Source: Nocardioides allogilvus
Lineage (GTDB): Bacteria; Actinomycetota; Actinomycetes; Propionibacteriales; Nocardioidaceae
Direction of reading: 5' to 3'
DNA length: 64,000 nt
NCBI RefSeq assembly: GCF_003047285.1
Contig: NZ_PZYX01000001.1
Coordinates: 372,001 to 436,000 of the forward strand
This document shows positions 25,379 to 36,370 of this stretch, piece by piece. The notes below the pieces were generated by a model. It was given only the letters and a program-made list of their open reading frames with translations, searched no databases and was not told the origin of the DNA. Both the position numbers and the translations under genes were made by a program. Numbering within the stretch: position 1 is the stretch's first letter; each line of letters begins with the position of its first letter.

Positions 25379-25768
25379 TCAGGTCAGCTCCGACAGATCG
25401 GGCGGTACGTCGACGGAGTGGCGCCGCAGCACCTCGAGCGGGACGACGTCGAGCGCCCGCACGGACGTGGCAGCCAGGACGACGGGGGCGGCGCGCCCGG
25501 CGTCGTACGCCTGGAGCCAGCGCACGGCGACCACGCACCAGCGATCACCGGGCGCGAGGCCGGGGAAGCCCCACTCGGGGCGCGGGGTGGACAGGTCGTT
25601 GCCGACCTCGCGCTGGTGGGCGAGGAAGTCTTCGGTCATGACTGCGCAGATCGCGTGCAGGCCGACGTCCTGCGGCCCGACCGTGCACGTGCCGTCGCGG
25701 TAGAACCCGGTCATGGGTTCGGTGCCGCAGGACTCCAGCTCGCCACCGAGGACGTTGCGCTCGCTCAT
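25379..25768 (-). CDS. DUF2237 family protein
   Basis: Small cytoplasmic protein, 129 aa from the ATG at 25768. Family hallmarks are 'NVLGGELESCGTEPMTGFYRDG' at the N-terminus, then 'DVGLHAICAVMTEDFLAHQREVGNDLSTP', 'FPGLAPGDRWCVVAVRWLQAY' and 'LDVVPLEVLRRHSVD'. Three conserved Cys residues are present. Biochemical function is unknown. It lies 42 bp upstream of the desaturase in the same direction and may share its transcript. Confidence 0.9.
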   Translation of the reverse strand: MSERNVLGGELESCGTEPMTGFYRDGTCTVGPQDVGLHAICAVMTEDFLAHQREVGNDLSTPRPEWGFPGLAPGDRWCVVAVRWLQAYDAGRAAPVVLAATSVRALDVVPLEVLRRHSVDVPPDLSELT

Positions 25769-25792
25769 GGACCCAGCATCGCGCACCGGGGG

Positions 25793-26938
25793 TCAGTTCC
25801 AGATCGCGGTGGCCCACTCGGGGTGGTCGATGAACGGGTTGCGGTTGCCCTGCCAGGTCGAGTGGATGCGATCGTTGCGACGCATCTCGAACGTCGACAC
25901 CGGGTCCTCAGAGTTCCACGCGATCAGCACCTCAAGGTCGCCGATCAGGGTCGAGGAGGAGCCGACGGTGCTGCTCATCTCGAGGTTGTTGAAGCCGTCG
26001 CCGCCCTCGTAGCGGATCGCCATGTAGAGCAGCATCCGCGCCACGTCGCCCTTGACGGCGTCGCGCGGCTCGAAGGAGTCGGCGTCGGTCCAGCAGTCGG
26101 TGCACCCCGACACCGCCGAGCCGCCGAGGTCGAAGTCCTTGTTGCCGCGGGTGGAGTTGACGGCCACGTCCTCGGGGCGGATGTGGTGCAGGTCGGTGCC
26201 GGGCCCGGCGCTGGTGGTGAAGCCGCCGCGCGACTGCGCCCAGACGTGCTCACGGTTCCACTGCCCGAGGTTGCCGCCGTTGCTGCTCTTGGAGATGGAG
26301 CGTCCGGTGTAGAGCTCGATCACGTTCGCGGTGTTGGCGGGGTCCTGGTCGGTGTCCTTGAGCGCGGTCCACACCTGGTCGTAGGACAGCTGGGTGTGGG
26401 CGTCGATGATGTCGTGCAACGAGGTGCGCAGCGCCGTACCCGTCTTGCCCATCGCCGGCGCGTAGTAGGTGCTGTCCCACGGGCTCGTGCCGCCCGGAGG
26501 CGGCTCGGTGGTGCCGCCGGCGAGCGCGAAGGCGGAGGTGCCCGTCATGCCGGGGTGGGAGAAGTACGCCGACAGCGCTCCCGTCACGTCGATCTGCTTG
26601 CCCATCAGGCCGGGGTTGGTCTTCAGCCCCCATTGCGCGCGGTACGCCGACGGGATCTGCACGTAGAGCATCTGCGACGTGCTCGTCTGGCTGGCGGAGT
26701 CGGCGATCGCGAGGGCGTAGTCGTTGGGGAAGTCCGACCGCACGACCGTGTTGGTCGCGGTCGGCTGCCCGACCACGTAGCCGCGAACGGTCTGCGTCGC
26801 CCCGGTCTGCTGACCGATGGCCTGGCTGACGGTGAGCGGGGTGGCGGCCGTGGCCGGTGCGACCGGCGAGAGGACGACGACGAGTGCGCTGATGAGGGCG
26901 AGCGCGAGGGCTCGACCCGTCCCGAGATGACGGTTCAT
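25793..26938 (-). CDS. Secreted endonuclease I-family nuclease with N-terminal OB-like domain
   Basis: Exported DNA/RNA nuclease, 381 aa from the ATG at 26938. A signal peptide (about 1-32) precedes an OB-fold/YhcR-like domain (about 35-135, 'VRGYVVGQPTATNTVV', 'QIDVTGALSAYFSHPGM'). The catalytic domain (about 150-380) has 'WNREHVWAQSRGGF' and 'TDLHHIRPEDVAVNSTRGN', the His-metal motif of endonuclease I, and a CTDC pair. A likely role is nutrient scavenging or extracellular DNA breakdown. Confidence 0.88.
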   Translation of the reverse strand: MNRHLGTGRALALALISALVVVLSPVAPATAATPLTVSQAIGQQTGATQTVRGYVVGQPTATNTVVRSDFPNDYALAIADSASQTSTSQMLYVQIPSAYRAQWGLKTNPGLMGKQIDVTGALSAYFSHPGMTGTSAFALAGGTTEPPPGGTSPWDSTYYAPAMGKTGTALRTSLHDIIDAHTQLSYDQVWTALKDTDQDPANTANVIELYTGRSISKSSNGGNLGQWNREHVWAQSRGGFTTSAGPGTDLHHIRPEDVAVNSTRGNKDFDLGGSAVSGCTDCWTDADSFEPRDAVKGDVARMLLYMAIRYEGGDGFNNLEMSSTVGSSSTLIGDLEVLIAWNSEDPVSTFEMRRNDRIHSTWQGNRNPFIDHPEWATAIWN

Positions 26939-27000
26939 GATCGGGAGCATGGCGCACCCCGGCGGCCCTGGGAAGGGGCGTCGGGGTGACGGGTCGGTGA

Positions 27001-27672
27001 CTACTTGAGGTTGCAGAACCTCTCGACCTTGTCCGTCGGGCCGGAGACGATCAGCTGGTCGTTGCGCGCGACGGACGTCTCGGGCCGGGCATAGGTGAAG
27101 TCCTCGCCCAGCCGCTTCACGCCGACGATGGTGACGCCGTGGTGGGTCCGGGGCGAGGACTCCGCCAAGGTCTTGTCCCAGGTCTCCTTGGGCGCGTGCG
27201 CGCGAGCGATGGAGAAGTGGTCGTCGAACTCGATGTAGTCGATCATCGAGCCGGTCAGCATGTGCGCCACCCGCTCGCCCATGGAGTGCTCGGGATAGAC
27301 GACGTGGTGGGCGCCGACGCGCTCGAGGATCGCGCCGTGCTTGCGGGTGATGGCCTTGGCCCAGATGTCGGGGACGCCCGCCTCGGCGAGCGCGAGGACA
27401 GTCAGGACGCTGGCCTCGATGTCGGTGCCGATGGCGACGACTGCCCGGTCGAAGTCGCTGATGCCGAGCTGGCGCAGCGCCTGATCGTCCGTGGTGTCGG
27501 CCTGCACGACGTGGGTCAGCTCCTCGGCCCAGCGCTCCACCAGCGCGAGGTTCTCGTCGACCGCGAGCACCTCCTGGCCGAGGTTGACCAGCGACTGGGC
27601 GACGGCGGTGCCGAACCTGCCGAGTCCGATGACGACGACGGACACGGAGTCCGGCTTGTTCCTAGCCAACAA
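27001..27672 (-). CDS. KtrA/TrkA-type potassium channel gating subunit (RCK)
   Basis: Cytoplasmic nucleotide-binding ring subunit that gates the KtrB potassium channel; 223 aa. The Rossmann fold starts 'VVVIGLGRFGTAVAQSL' and has the acidic strand-2 end 'VLAVDEN'. The TrkA-C domain is at about 135-223 ('GVTIVGVKRLGEDFTYARPE'). It overlaps the channel gene by 11 bp, so the two are co-translated. Nearby genes do not show a c-di-AMP element. Confidence 0.92.
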   Translation of the reverse strand: MLARNKPDSVSVVVIGLGRFGTAVAQSLVNLGQEVLAVDENLALVERWAEELTHVVQADTTDDQALRQLGISDFDRAVVAIGTDIEASVLTVLALAEAGVPDIWAKAITRKHGAILERVGAHHVVYPEHSMGERVAHMLTGSMIDYIEFDDHFSIARAHAPKETWDKTLAESSPRTHHGVTIVGVKRLGEDFTYARPETSVARNDQLIVSGPTDKVERFCNLK

Positions 27673-29041
27673 TGGGACGCTCCTCGGGCAGGTGGAAGTG
27701 GCGGTGACGGGTCTTCAGCGCCAGGGCGGTGGCGACGGTGATGGTGCCGACGCGGCCGACGAACATCAACAGCATGAGGGTCACCTCGGCCACGGGCGGC
27801 AGGTCGGGCGTGATGCCGGTGGACAGACCGACCGTGGCGAAGGCGGAGATCGACTCGAACAGCACGACGTCGAGGGCGTAGTCCGTGGACAGCAGGATCA
27901 CCATCGTGCCCGTGCTGATCGCGGCGATGGCTAGCAGCGCGACCGTGAGCGCCTGGCGCATGGTCTCGCTGCTGATGCGCCGGTGGGCGACGTTGGTGTC
28001 GCGCTCACCGCGGACCTCGGACCAGATGACGTAGGCCAGCAGGAAGAACGTGGTGACCTTGATGCCGCCGGCGGTGCCCGCTGAGCCACCGCCGATGAAC
28101 ATCAGGACGTAGTTGACGGCCATCGTCTCGGGGGTGATCTGGCCGTAGTCGACGCTGTTGAACCCGGCCGTGCGGGGCACGACGCCACCGGTCACGCCAC
28201 CGACGAGCTTGCCCCAGGTGTCGAGCGGCCCGAGCGTGCCGGCGTTGGTCCACTCGAGGGCCAGGAAGGCGGCCGTGCCGACGACGAGCAGGATGCCGGT
28301 GCCGTACACGGTCAACCGGGTGTGCACTGTCCAGCGATCGGGGCTGCGCCAGCGACGGCGCAGCTCGAACAGGACGGGGAAGCCGATGCCGCCGGCGATG
28401 ACGGCCACACAGATCGGGAAGATGATCCACGCGTCGTCGACGAAGCCGATCAGGCTGTCGCTGTAGAGCGCGAAGCCGGCGTTGTTGAATGCCGACACGG
28501 AGTGGAACGCGCCGTGCCACAGGGCCTGGCCCCAGGTGTCGTCGTAGGCCGCCCGGAAGCGGAACGTCAGCATCGTGGCGAAGGCGATCTCGAACGCCAG
28601 GATGGTGATGGCGATGCGGCCGATGACGTGGCGCACGTCGCCGATGTTGAGCGTGTGCGTCTCGGCCTGCGCGATCAGCGACGACTTCAACCGCAGCTTG
28701 CCGCCGACGAGCAGCCCGAGCAGGGTCGCCAGGGTCATGATCCCGAAGCCGCCGACCTGGATCAGCGCCATGATCACGCCCTGGCCGAACGGTGACCAGT
28801 ACGTCGCGGTGTCGACCGTCGCGAGTCCGGTCACGCACACCGCGGAGACGGCGGTGAAGGCTGCTGTCAGGATCGGCGTCCGCTCGGGTCCCGGGGTGGA
28901 CCACGGCAGCGCGAGCAGCACGGTGCCCACGACGATCGCCGCGAAGAACGCGACCGGGACGACCCGGGCAGGATGCAGAACGGATTGCCGGAGACGTCCC
29001 ACGGGATCACCGTAGCGGCGCGTCGGCGTCCGGTTCTCCAT
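27662..29041 (-). CDS. KtrB/TrkH-type potassium uptake channel
   Basis: Membrane ion channel, 459 aa, normal for KtrB. All four selectivity-filter repeats are readable: 'SAVCVTGLATV', 'SAFNNAGFALY', 'VVPRTAGFNSVDYG' and 'SAFATVGLSTGI', with the conserved Gly in each. About eight membrane helices plus re-entrant pore loops are evident. The ATG at 29041 was chosen because it gives a short basic N-terminus before helix 1. It is divergent from the catalase gene with a 150-bp gap. Confidence 0.93.
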   Translation of the reverse strand: MENRTPTRRYGDPVGRLRQSVLHPARVVPVAFFAAIVVGTVLLALPWSTPGPERTPILTAAFTAVSAVCVTGLATVDTATYWSPFGQGVIMALIQVGGFGIMTLATLLGLLVGGKLRLKSSLIAQAETHTLNIGDVRHVIGRIAITILAFEIAFATMLTFRFRAAYDDTWGQALWHGAFHSVSAFNNAGFALYSDSLIGFVDDAWIIFPICVAVIAGGIGFPVLFELRRRWRSPDRWTVHTRLTVYGTGILLVVGTAAFLALEWTNAGTLGPLDTWGKLVGGVTGGVVPRTAGFNSVDYGQITPETMAVNYVLMFIGGGSAGTAGGIKVTTFFLLAYVIWSEVRGERDTNVAHRRISSETMRQALTVALLAIAAISTGTMVILLSTDYALDVVLFESISAFATVGLSTGITPDLPPVAEVTLMLLMFVGRVGTITVATALALKTRHRHFHLPEERPIVG

Positions 29042-29191
29042 AGGCGCGCGGCGGAGCGTTTCGCCGGACCCCCGCGGCGGGCATCTCGGCCGCGTCGAGC
29101 CTGAATCGGGGGGTGTCGGCCACGCCCGATGATGGCTAGCCTCGCCGGTGGGGGACGCGATCACCGCGGCCACGACGTGAGGACTCTCGGC

Positions 29192-31264
<2,073 letters not shown>

Positions 31265-31291
31265 CGTCGAGGTGGGCTAGCGTTGGCACCG

Positions 31292-31711
31292 ATGCCTGAC
31301 GACTATTGCGACCTGTGTGACCTGCCCCTGTCGACGTGCGTGCACGGGATGCCTCCGGCACCTCCGCCGCCCCCGGCGCCGGTCAGGGCACCTCGCGTGA
31401 GCACGCCCCGCGCTGCGAAGACCACGGCGCCCGCCGTACCCACCCGGCGGGCGCCGCGGAAGTGGACCCCACCCGAGGACTTCGCACCCCACATCGTCGG
31501 CGTGCTCGAGGCCGCCGGAGGCGAGCTCGACACCGAGGACGTCTTCACCGCACTGGAGTCGCGCCTGGCCGAGGATCTGCTCGACGGCGACCGGCAGCTC
31601 ACGCCCGAAGGAGAGCTGCGGTGGCGCTATGCCGCCCGCCGGGCCCGGCAGTCGATGATCAAGGACGGCGTGATGGCCAAGGGCGCCCCCGGCGTGTGGT
31701 CGCTGGCCTGA
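31292..31711 (+). CDS. Hypothetical protein with CxxC N-terminus and winged-helix-like C-terminus
   Basis: 139 aa, family not named. 'DYCDLCDLPLSTCVHGMP' at the N-terminus is a Cys-rich tag I have seen on several actinobacterial proteins, likely metal-binding. A Pro/Ala/Arg linker (about 20-55) leads to a C-terminal segment ('PHIVGVLEAAGGELDTEDVF' ... 'RWRYAARRARQSMIKDGVM') that resembles a winged helix such as the Mrr N-terminal domain. It lies 27 bp after katE and may be co-transcribed. Confidence 0.62.
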   Translation: MPDDYCDLCDLPLSTCVHGMPPAPPPPPAPVRAPRVSTPRAAKTTAPAVPTRRAPRKWTPPEDFAPHIVGVLEAAGGELDTEDVFTALESRLAEDLLDGDRQLTPEGELRWRYAARRARQSMIKDGVMAKGAPGVWSLA

Positions 31712-31890
31712 AAACATCCACCGATCGTCGCGCTCGCGCCCGAACGGGCTAATCCCATAGGCTGTCTAGACATCTGGCTGGGCTAGTTCTCCAATTCCGC
31801 CACGCGGAGGCCGCCCAGTCTCTATCTTGAGTTTGCCCTGTGTGGGGCAGCCGTCCCTCGGGCGGAGAAGATGAAAGTCATGGGGTCCAC

Positions 31891-34800
31891 ATGAGCGACC
31901 AGAGCCCGTCCCAGGGACGCGACTCCCAACTCGCCGTCTCCGGCTGGCCGCTGCGACGCAAGGTTGCGCTCGCACTGGCGATCCCGCTGCTCCTCGCAGC
32001 GGCATTCGGTGGCCTCCGGGTCACCAACGACCTCGAGCAGTCCGCCAACGCCTCGGCGAGTGCCCAGCAGGTCACCGTGCTCGAGCCTGCGATCGCCTAC
32101 CTCACCGCGGCCGAGAAGGGCATGGTCGCGGCCCAGTCGACGACCGGCACCAGCCAGAACGAGCTCGACGACGCGCTGGCCGAGATCAAGGCCGCCGCCG
32201 CCGAGCTTCTCGAGGCCCGTGACGACGCCGACCTCACCACTGAGCAGGGCCGCCAGGTCGACGTGATCCTCAGCCTCAGCCGCGCGCTGCGCGACGAGGC
32301 GACCGGCCCCGTCAGCCCCGGCACGTGGATCGCCCAGCTGCGGCAGATGCAGTCGGGTGTCACCAAGCTCATCACCACCATCATCAACGAGCAGCTCACC
32401 CCCGAGCCCCGCCTCGAGCTGCTGTCCCAGGCGCTCGGTGGTCGCTTCGCGCTCGCCATGCAGCAGGCGCTGGGCGCCACTGAGCGCACGGGTCGCAACG
32501 ACGCTCTCCCCCTCTTCTCCGAGTTCGGTGCCGAGAGTGCCGCGCTCGACCGCCTTGCCGGCCAGCTGGGCGAGGCCGACGACTCGATCCAGGCCCTGCG
32601 CACCAACAACGGTGAGCGCGCCAACGAGATCCGCACCGGTGGCAGCGACCTCGGTGGCGCCGACGCCTACGACGAATACGACAAGCTGCAGACCACGCTG
32701 CTCGACGGCGTGGACGAGCAGCTCGCCGAGACCGCGTCCGACGCCCGCCGTCGCGCCCTGCTCAACGCCCTGCTGACCCTGATCGCGCTCGGCGCCGCCA
32801 TCGCGCTCGCCCTGCTGATCTCGCGCACCCTCGTCAACCCGATCCGCCGGGTCCGCGAGGGCGCCCTCAAGGTGGCCCGCCAGGACCTGCCCGACGCGGT
32901 CGCCCGCATCCGGGCCGGCTCGGAGCCGGGCCCGATCAAGCGCATCGACGTCAACACGCACGAAGAGGTCGGCCAGCTGGCCCGGGCCGTGGACGACCTC
33001 CACCAGCAGGCCGTCACGCTCGCCTCCGGCGAGGCCAAGCTCCGTAGCCAGGTCGGCGAGATGTTCGTGACGCTCTCGCGTCGCAACACCACGCTGATCA
33101 ACCAGCAGCTCAACCTGATCGAGGCGCTGGAGAGCGACGAGGAGGACCCGAAGCGACTCGAGAGCCTCTTCCGCCTCGACCACCTCGCGGCCCGCATGCG
33201 CCGTACGGCCGACTCGCTGCTCATCCTCGCCGACGCGCCCACGCGCTCGGCCGGCTGGGAGAGCGTCTCCATCGGCGAGACCCTGCAGGCCGCGACCGCT
33301 GGTGTGACCGACTACCAGCGCGTGCGGGTCGAGTCCGACCTGCCGATCCTGGTCAACGAGTCCGCCGCCGGTGACCTGGTCCACCTCGTCACCGAGCTGG
33401 TCGACAACTCGCTGTCCTACTCCTCGCCGCACACCAGCGTGGTGCTCGACTCCGTCGTCACCGACAACGGTGTGACCATCACGGTGGCCGATGCGGGTCT
33501 CGGCATCCCCGCCGACGAGCTCAAGCAGATCAACGAGAACCTGCGCACCGGCGTCGAGGTCACCCCCGACACCGCCCGTCGCATGGGCCTGTTCGTGGTC
33601 AGCCGGCTCGCCCAGCGCCACGGCGTCAGCGTCACGCTGAAGGCCAACAGCGGCGACGGCACGACCGCCTACGTCCTGGTGCCCAACGCGATCCTGCCCG
33701 AGCGCGCGCACCTCGAGCCGACTCCGGTCGAGCCCGAGCCCGAGCCGTTCGTGGAGGAGCAGGACGAGGCACTCGAGGCCGCCCCGATCGAGGCGTTCGA
33801 GGACTCCCCGGCACTGGTGCCGCCCACCCAGCTCCCGACGCGCGGCTCCCACGAGTCCGCCGTCGACGCGTCCGACCCGCTGGGCATCGGCGACTCCCAC
33901 CTGCGATCGGTCAGCCCCGTGCTGCCGACCCGCGAGCGCGGCGCGACCCTGCCCACGCTCAGCGCGGCCGGCGTCCAGCTCCCCAAGGCCGACGGCGAGG
34001 AGACCGAGCCGGAGACGCCGCGCGAGACCAAGCGCGCCACCGGCGGGATGGCGTTGCGTTCCAAGCGCGACCTGACCCCCGTTGCGCCCATCGTCTCGGC
34101 CGTTCCGGATCTCCCGCGGGAGCCCGAGGTCGCCGAGGAGGTGGCCGACGAGTTCATCGAGGATGCCCCCGAGACCTACGCCACGACGTCCGCGCTCGAC
34201 GAGCCGGCGCCGGTCGAGGAAGCCGTCGAGGTCGAGGCCCCGGTCGTCGAGGCCCCCGTGGTCGAGGTCCCCGTGGTCGTGGCCGAGCCGGTCGTCGAGG
34301 ACGAGATCGAGGAGGAGAGCCCCGAAGCGCACATCGCGGCCCTCATGGCCAAGATCCGTCCCCAGCGCGGCCGACTGCCGATCCCGGACTACGACGAGGT
34401 TGACCACGCCGCCATCTTGCAGATGCCCTCGCGCGAGCGCGGGTCGCTCGGTGACCCGCTGACCGACCCCCTGCCGAGCGACCCCCTGCCGAGCGAGCGC
34501 GAGGTGGTCGCCCCGGTCGCGACGACGGCCCTGTTGGAGCCCGTGGAGTCCTCGTGGGTCGAGGTCGCCACCGAGGCCCCTGCAGCCAACCTGGTGTCCG
34601 AGCCGGTCTTCGACGTCGGCACGACCACCACCGTCCTGGACCAGCCGGCTCCGGTCGCGCGGGTCGAGGAGCCCGCGCTCAACGGGTCCGCGAAGTCGTC
34701 GTGGCTCAGCACCGACGAGCAGGACCGCGAGTGGACCTCGACTGAGGTCGAGGCCGGATGGGAGCGAGCCGACACCGTCGCCACCACCCACGAAGAGGTG

Positions 34801-34977
34801 TCCACAGATTCCGGACTGCCGGTCCGCCGCCCAGGTGCACGTCTCGTGCCGGGCAGCGTCACCAAGCCCGTGGGGAGCGCCGGTCGCGACCCCGAAGCCA
34901 TCCGTGCTCGACTGTCCGCTCACAAGGCCGGTGTCCGCCGTGGACGCACTGCCTCCGTGCCTGCCGACGACCAGTAA
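31891..34977 (+). CDS. Conservon sensor histidine kinase (CvnA-like, nitrate-sensor type)
   Basis: Membrane sensor kinase and first gene of a conservon; 1028 aa. The layout is a membrane helix (about 22-45), an extracellular sensor region (about 46-285), a second helix (about 288-312), HAMP ('TLVNPIRRVREGALKVARQDLP'), a dimerisation helix with 'FRLDHLAARMRRTADSLLIL' (probable phospho-His) and an ATPase domain ('ELVDNSLSYSSP', 'DAGLGIPADELKQIN'). From about 610 to the end is a ~415-residue acidic, disordered tail with VVEAPVVEVPVV-type and DPLPSDPLPSE-type repeats. No response regulator is nearby, as is normal for conservons. Confidence 0.93.
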   Translation: MSDQSPSQGRDSQLAVSGWPLRRKVALALAIPLLLAAAFGGLRVTNDLEQSANASASAQQVTVLEPAIAYLTAAEKGMVAAQSTTGTSQNELDDALAEIKAAAAELLEARDDADLTTEQGRQVDVILSLSRALRDEATGPVSPGTWIAQLRQMQSGVTKLITTIINEQLTPEPRLELLSQALGGRFALAMQQALGATERTGRNDALPLFSEFGAESAALDRLAGQLGEADDSIQALRTNNGERANEIRTGGSDLGGADAYDEYDKLQTTLLDGVDEQLAETASDARRRALLNALLTLIALGAAIALALLISRTLVNPIRRVREGALKVARQDLPDAVARIRAGSEPGPIKRIDVNTHEEVGQLARAVDDLHQQAVTLASGEAKLRSQVGEMFVTLSRRNTTLINQQLNLIEALESDEEDPKRLESLFRLDHLAARMRRTADSLLILADAPTRSAGWESVSIGETLQAATAGVTDYQRVRVESDLPILVNESAAGDLVHLVTELVDNSLSYSSPHTSVVLDSVVTDNGVTITVADAGLGIPADELKQINENLRTGVEVTPDTARRMGLFVVSRLAQRHGVSVTLKANSGDGTTAYVLVPNAILPERAHLEPTPVEPEPEPFVEEQDEALEAAPIEAFEDSPALVPPTQLPTRGSHESAVDASDPLGIGDSHLRSVSPVLPTRERGATLPTLSAAGVQLPKADGEETEPETPRETKRATGGMALRSKRDLTPVAPIVSAVPDLPREPEVAEEVADEFIEDAPETYATTSALDEPAPVEEAVEVEAPVVEAPVVEVPVVVAEPVVEDEIEEESPEAHIAALMAKIRPQRGRLPIPDYDEVDHAAILQMPSRERGSLGDPLTDPLPSDPLPSEREVVAPVATTALLEPVESSWVEVATEAPAANLVSEPVFDVGTTTTVLDQPAPVARVEEPALNGSAKSSWLSTDEQDREWTSTEVEAGWERADTVATTHEEVSTDSGLPVRRPGARLVPGSVTKPVGSAGRDPEAIRARLSAHKAGVRRGRTASVPADDQ

Positions 34978-34992
34978 GAAAGTAGAAGAGAA

Positions 34993-35412
34993 ATGACCGA
35001 GTCCCAAGGCATCTCTGCCACCGACAACAACCTGAACTGGCTGGTGTCTCGCTTCGTCGAGGAGGTGACCGACGCGGCCCACGCGATCCTGGTGTCCGCC
35101 GACGGCCTCCTGATGGCGGAGAGCCAGAGCATCCCCGGCGAGCGGGCCGAGCAGGTTGCGGCCGTGTCGTCCGGTCTGGCCAGCCTCGCCGTCGGTGCCG
35201 CGCGCCTCTTCGACGGTGGGGCAGTGCTCCAGACCGTCGTGGAGATGGAGCACGGCTACCTCATGCTCATGAGCGTCGGCGACGGCTCCAACCTCACGGT
35301 CCTGACCGAAGAGGACGCGGACATCGGCCAGGTCGGTTACGAGATGGCGCTGCTCGTCGAGCGCGTCGGTCAGACCGTCCAGGCCGGGGCCCGCGTCAGT
35401 TCGTCGAACTGA
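34993..35412 (+). CDS. Roadblock/LC7 domain protein (CvnB-like)
   Basis: Conservon scaffold or GTPase-regulating protein, 139 aa. Roadblock fold: '[31 protein letters not shown]', '[20 protein letters not shown]' and '[15 protein letters not shown]'. It lies 15 bp after the kinase stop. Members of this family interact with the small GTPase encoded two genes downstream (conservon knowledge). Confidence 0.93.
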   Translation: MTESQGISATDNNLNWLVSRFVEEVTDAAHAILVSADGLLMAESQSIPGERAEQVAAVSSGLASLAVGAARLFDGGAVLQTVVEMEHGYLMLMSVGDGSNLTVLTEEDADIGQVGYEMALLVERVGQTVQAGARVSSSN

Positions 35413-35424
35413 GCGTGACCGGCC

Positions 35425-35799
35425 GTGACACCAGTTGAGTCAGACGGATCGGACGAGCAGGTCAGGAGACCTCGCTTCGTCCGGCCGTACACCATCACTT
35501 CAGGGCGGACCCACGCGACCGTGGACCTGCCCATGGAAGCGACCCTGCGTCTGGAACCCACGGACGACGGCGCCTCGGTGAGCGCCGCCGCCCTCCAGGT
35601 GCTCGAGGTGTGTGACCGACGCTCCGTCGCTGAGTGCGCGGCCCTCGTCAAGATGCCAATCGGCGTCGTGCGCGTCCTGCTCAGCGATCTCGTCGAGCAC
35701 GGGTTCATCCGCGTACAAGCAACCATCACCGAGAACTCGTCCAAGGACGAGCGGATAGAGCTCATCGAAAGGACCCTCCGTGGACTCCGCACCTACTAG
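35425..35799 (+). CDS. DUF742 protein (CvnC-like)
   Basis: Third conservon component, 124 aa, from a GTG at 35425 (a GTG at 35415 is possible). It shows 'RFVRPYTITSGRTHAT' and the winged-helix-like core 'AALQVLEVCDRRSVAECAALVKMPIGVVRVLLSDLVEHGFI', the hallmark of DUF742. It overlaps the next gene by 20 bp, indicating translational coupling. Confidence 0.92.
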   Translation: MTPVESDGSDEQVRRPRFVRPYTITSGRTHATVDLPMEATLRLEPTDDGASVSAAALQVLEVCDRRSVAECAALVKMPIGVVRVLLSDLVEHGFIRVQATITENSSKDERIELIERTLRGLRTY

Positions 35800-36370
35800 T
35801 CGCAACAAGGCAGCGTCGACCAAGATCGTCATCGCTGGCGGTTTCGGCGTTGGCAAGACAACCCTGGTCGGCTCTGTGTCGGAGATCCAACCGCTGCGCA
35901 CCGAAGCGCTCGTCACCAACGAGTCGGAGGGCGTCGACAACCTCGACGCCGTCCCCTCGAAGGCGACCACCACCGTCGCCATGGACTTCGGCCGGCTGAC
36001 GCTGGGCGAGGACCTGATCCTCTACCTCTTCGGCACGCCGGGCCAGCGCCGCTTCTGGTTCATGTGGGACGACCTGTGCCTCGGCGCGATCGGTGCGATC
36101 GTCATCGTCGACACCGCGCGACTCGACGAGTCCTTCTCGCCCCTCGACTACTTCGAGGCCAAGGGCCTGCCGTTCATCGTCGCGGTCAACCAGTTCGACG
36201 GCATCGAGCAGTACACCCTCGACCAGGTCAAGGCCGCCCTCGCGCTGCCGCCCGAGGTCCCGATCATCTCCATCGATGCACGCGATCGCGAGTCTGCCAA
36301 GGCCGCCCTCATCCGGGTCACCGAATACGCCCTCGAGCACCTCACCCGGACGCTGGCAGGTGCCAGCTGA
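35780..36370 (+). CDS. Conservon small GTPase (CvnD-like)
   Basis: Ras-like GTP-binding protein acting as output of the conservon; 196 aa from a GTG. Walker A is 'GGFGVGKTT' (20-28), G3 is 'GTPGQRRFWFMW', G4 is 'NQFD' and G5-like 'SIDARD' follows. All nucleotide-binding motifs appear intact. Its stop overlaps the next start (TGATG), so it is coupled to a solute-binding protein. Confidence 0.94.
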   Translation: MDSAPTSRNKAASTKIVIAGGFGVGKTTLVGSVSEIQPLRTEALVTNESEGVDNLDAVPSKATTTVAMDFGRLTLGEDLILYLFGTPGQRRFWFMWDDLCLGAIGAIVIVDTARLDESFSPLDYFEAKGLPFIVAVNQFDGIEQYTLDQVKAALALPPEVPIISIDARDRESAKAALIRVTEYALEHLTRTLAGAS

